Part shown: positions 61,707 through 64,000 of the stretch, piece after piece
Layout: every line of letters begins with the position of its first letter
Position numbering within the stretch: the stretch's first letter is position 1
Origin: Hydractinia symbiolongicarpus
Lineage: Eukaryota > Cnidaria > Hydrozoa > Anthoathecata > Hydractiniidae
Reading direction: 5' to 3'
NCBI RefSeq assembly: GCF_029227915.1
Contig: NC_079882.1
Coordinates: 7,316,001 to 7,380,000 of the forward strand
Length of the DNA stretch: 64,000 bases
The notes under the pieces: generated by a model
What the model was told of the DNA's origin: nothing
The model's input: the letters and a program-made list of their open reading frames with translations, nothing else
Databases searched by the model: none
Made by a program: the position numbers and the translations under genes

Positions 61707-63892
61707 TGTCGGCTTTAAAAAGAAAACTCAATAACGTTTCTTTAATTCAAAAATGTCAAATAATTCGGGAAATCGAGAAAGGAATGTCAAACAAGGAGGC
61801 AGCAGAAAAATACGGGATCCCCAAAAATACAATTTCAACTTGGATGAAAAAAAAACATAAGATCCTACAAAGCTTGGAAGAACAAAAAACCGCGTCTGGT
61901 TCGAAAAAGGTTCGAGGCTGTGATTATGAGCAGATAGACAAGGCTGTTTTCAAATGGTTTACTGTTCAAAGAAGCCAAAACATTCCGATCGATGGCAATT
62001 TGATAAAAGAAAAGGCACTCAGTTTTGCAAACTTTGATTGTTCAAGTTTCAAGGCTTCCGATGGTTGGCTGGACAAATGGAAAAAAAGGTAAATAACATA
62101 GTTATAATTTTCATTTCGTGTATAAAAACAACGTGATTACATATCAAACACTAAAATTACAGCTTCTGTTTTTTCAAAATCTCTACCATTGACTTTTGCC
62201 CGGATAAGCTTAGAACACAGGGAACCTGCATTCCATCACCATCTCCAAGATTAACTGCCTTTCCAGTAACAGTTATATCACATCTCCCAAATTGATCAGC
62301 ACGGAGAAAATAAAATATGGTTTTAGCAAACTTTCCATTTTCTCCTAACGGCAAATGTCCGACTAGTTTCCCATCTTTTTTAACGGCTACAGCGTATTTG
62401 TCGACAGGGTTGTGAGGTTCCATTTCTCCTTGTAGTTTTTCTTGTTGGACTGATGTCCATAAACTTTTGTAAACATGGTACCCTTTTATGTAAGATGTAA
62501 TGTCAGTGGAAGACAAAACGACGAGTGGCATATTTTCAGTTAATTCAATTTCTTGTCCCAGTAAAATTATAGCCATATTGTTCATTACAGATTCTACTAC
62601 ACTCCACGTGTTCAACAATATAATTTGTAAACAGATAAGAATTGAATCGAACCAATCTTAAAATTTATGTTCGATTGTGTTATGTTCGATTAATATTAAG
62701 GGCTGCTTTACACGAAACATTTTTATTTATTTACTTTTTCAGGCACAGCATTTCCTTGAAAGTTATCGGTGGTGAATGTAAGTCAGTTACAAATCAAATG
62801 ACAAGCTCCTGGAACGAAACCACGCTCCCAACCATTCTGTCGAATTACAAATTGGAGGACACTTTCAACGCAGACGAATTTGGTTTGTTTTACCAATGTC
62901 TTCCCGAGAAAACATACCACCTCAAAGGAGAAAAGTGTTCTGGGGGGAAGAAGAGCAAGTTGAGATTCACTGGAATGGCCGCAGCAAGTGCTACTGGAGA
63001 AAAGTTGCCAATGTTCGTCATTGGCAAATCAAAAAAACCTCGCTGCTTTAATAACATCAAACATCTCCCTTGCCAATACACATCACAAAAGAAAAGTTGG
63101 ATGGATAGTGAAATATTTGAAAACTGGGTCCGGAAACTGGACCAAAAGTTTCGTGTAGACGGAAGAAAAATCGTTCTTATAATCGACAACTGTCCAGCAC
63201 ACCCATCGATCTCGAACTTAACAAACATTCATCTCGTTTTTTTGCCCCCTAACACAACGTCTGTGTTGCAACCGATGGACCAAGGTGTCATACGAAGTTT
63301 AAAAGCGCATTACCGAAGGAGAGTTGTACGTTTGCTGTGCAGTGCTTTGGAGAACAACAAACCTTTGCTAAAGATTTCAATTTTAAGCGGAATGAAGATG
63401 CTGGCTGATTCTTGGGAGGCTGTAACTAAACAAACCATCATCAATTGTTTTAAGAAATCTGGAATCTCTTCTACAGGACAACAGGATGCTATTGCTGATT
63501 CGGATGACCCATTTAAAGATCTTCAAGAAAGTTTGGATGATTTAAGAGAGGCTAATCCATCATTGGTACCAAATGATCTCAGTGCTAATGATCTTGTGAC
63601 CTTGGATGATGAGGTTATCGCAACCGCCCCTCAAATCTCTAATGAGGATATCATTGATGAATTTCGGAAATCTCAGGACGACGAAGCTGAAGACGATGGC
63701 AGTGACATGGAGGATGATTCATTTGATATAGTTGTCGAAAAACCATCAAGATCAAAAGTCGAGTGTAGTATTGATATTTTGAAAGATCTAGCAATGTGTT
63801 GCGAAAAAGGCAATGAAATGCAAATGCTTATCTCCAAATTCGAAAAATGTATAATGAAGACAGAGTGGCATCACTTAAACAAAAAGACATAA
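61706..63892 (+). CDS. pogo/Tigger transposase
   Basis: Exons 61706-62088 and 62743-63892 (donor GTAAAT, acceptor TTTTTCAG) encode 510 residues. Exon one holds the CENP-B/Psq-type helix-turn-helix (KCQIIREIEKGMSNKEAAEKYG, IPKNTISTWMKK) and a second CENP-B-type DNA-binding helix region (KWFTVQRSQNIPIDG, ASDGWLDKWKKRH). Exon two holds the DDE_1 nuclease: FNADEFGLFY, LIIDNCPAHP, LPPNTTSVLQPMDQGVI, giving the Asp-Asp-Asp triad of Tigger enzymes, and an acidic C-terminal tail. It cuts and pastes the element at TA sites. There is no ATG at the expected start: the frame from the preceding TGA to the HTH has only TTG (61706). A perfect 15-bp hairpin sits exactly there. The frame is otherwise intact. 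Confidence 0.92.
62157..62585 (-). CDS. HIRAN-like domain protein nested antisense in the transposase intron
   Basis: Minus-strand frame of 142 residues from Met 62585 (or Met 62576), stop 62157. It lies wholly within the 654-bp intron 62089-62742 of the transposase. It contains YIKGYHVYKSLW, EPHNPVDKYAVAVKKDGK, VGHLPLGENGKFAKTIFYF, CDITVTGKAVNLGDG and MQVPCVLSLSG. The order (start strand, E/P-NP-D-YAV, VGHLP, C-terminal VTG) fits the HIRAN fold, which in HLTF/RAD5 binds 3' ends of DNA. Similar stand-alone proteins are, as I recall, abundant in cnidarian genomes. No intron, stop or frameshift interrupts it. Whether it belongs to the transposon or was inserted later is unknown. Confidence 0.7.
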   Translation of the reverse strand: MNNMAIILLGQEIELTENMPLVVLSSTDITSYIKGYHVYKSLWTSVQQEKLQGEMEPHNPVDKYAVAVKKDGKLVGHLPLGENGKFAKTIFYFLRADQFGRCDITVTGKAVNLGDGDGMQVPCVLSLSGQKSMVEILKKQKL

Positions 63893-64000
63893 CCGATTTC
63901 TTTAAATGAAGCTGTAAATTTATTTTATGTATTTATTTTAAAAGAAGTCTTGTGCATTGAATATTAACATTTTAACATCTCTCATTGACCTCTATCAATT

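Larger units (their letters stand above)
61349..64000 (+). mobile_element. pogo/Tigger DNA transposon, right end outside window
   Basis: The TA-flanked terminus CAGTTGACTCTCTCTATCTCGA starts at 61349. The next 200 bp hold seven copies of a CTCTATCTCGA motif (one with TTTATCTCGA) and two copies of ATCTCGGTCCC or GTCTCGGTCCC. A two-exon transposase follows, with an antisense ORF in its intron. The last 108 bp of the window match the interior of the 637-bp derivative at 47279, which predicts that the right end lies roughly 130 bp beyond the window. Confidence 0.95.

Noticed and set aside
62890-63228. 112-residue minus-strand frame inside transposase exon two
   Set aside because: Antisense of the DDE domain; no independent motif.

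Overview
The window is AT-rich eukaryotic DNA: spliced genes with GT-AG introns, animal gene families, and many DNA transposons. Several features suggest a cnidarian, perhaps a hydrozoan. These are a single NFAT with a glutamine-rich tail, a cGAS-like pseudogene, a multicopy-type HIRAN-like ORF, and a LINE ending in GATGAT repeats. Species was not determined.

Layout. (1) 1-26538 is a head-to-tail tandem duplication with a period of 14,086 bp. I see two substitutions and no length change over 12.45 kb. Each unit carries, from left to right, an NFAT/Rel-homology gene (minus), a frame-broken Mab-21/cGAS-like nucleotidyltransferase (minus), and a cystin-like single-exon gene (plus). The left copy is cut by the window edge. 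The right copy is complete, and its NFAT gene ends exactly at the duplication joint. (2) 27639-36316 holds EXOSC9/RRP45 (minus, 13 exons), with a dead LINE fragment in intron 3. (3) 40105-42680 holds a twin-CX9C protein and, only 59 nt downstream on the same strand, the protein-only mitochondrial RNase P subunit PRORP. (4) 44439-49173 is a cluster of three non-autonomous DNA transposons. They are a 2.8-kb element with perfect 74-bp inverted repeats and a 9-bp target duplication, a 637-bp pogo/Tigger deletion derivative, and a 762-bp Harbinger-like MITE. (5) 50248-50936 is an unassigned zinc-ribbon fragment pair. (6) 52073-56440 (minus) holds eight consecutive in-phase exons of a large protein that looks like the C-terminal part of GREB1/GREB1L. 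(7) 57.5-61.1 kb has an orphan lectin-like terminal exon, an orphan THAP-like first exon, and a 2.2-kb inverted-repeat element carrying a 129-bp minisatellite. (8) 61349 to the window end is a pogo/Tigger transposon. Its transposase intron holds an antisense HIRAN-like gene. The 637-bp element in region 4 is an internally deleted copy of it.

The host genes (transcription factor, exosome subunit, mitochondrial RNA processing, cilium-related protein) show no single shared pathway. The unusual content lies in the duplication, the nested gene inside the Tigger element, the parent/derivative transposon pair, and the very tight CX9C-PRORP pair. All exon joins were made by eye from splice consensus and reading phase, with no transcript support.
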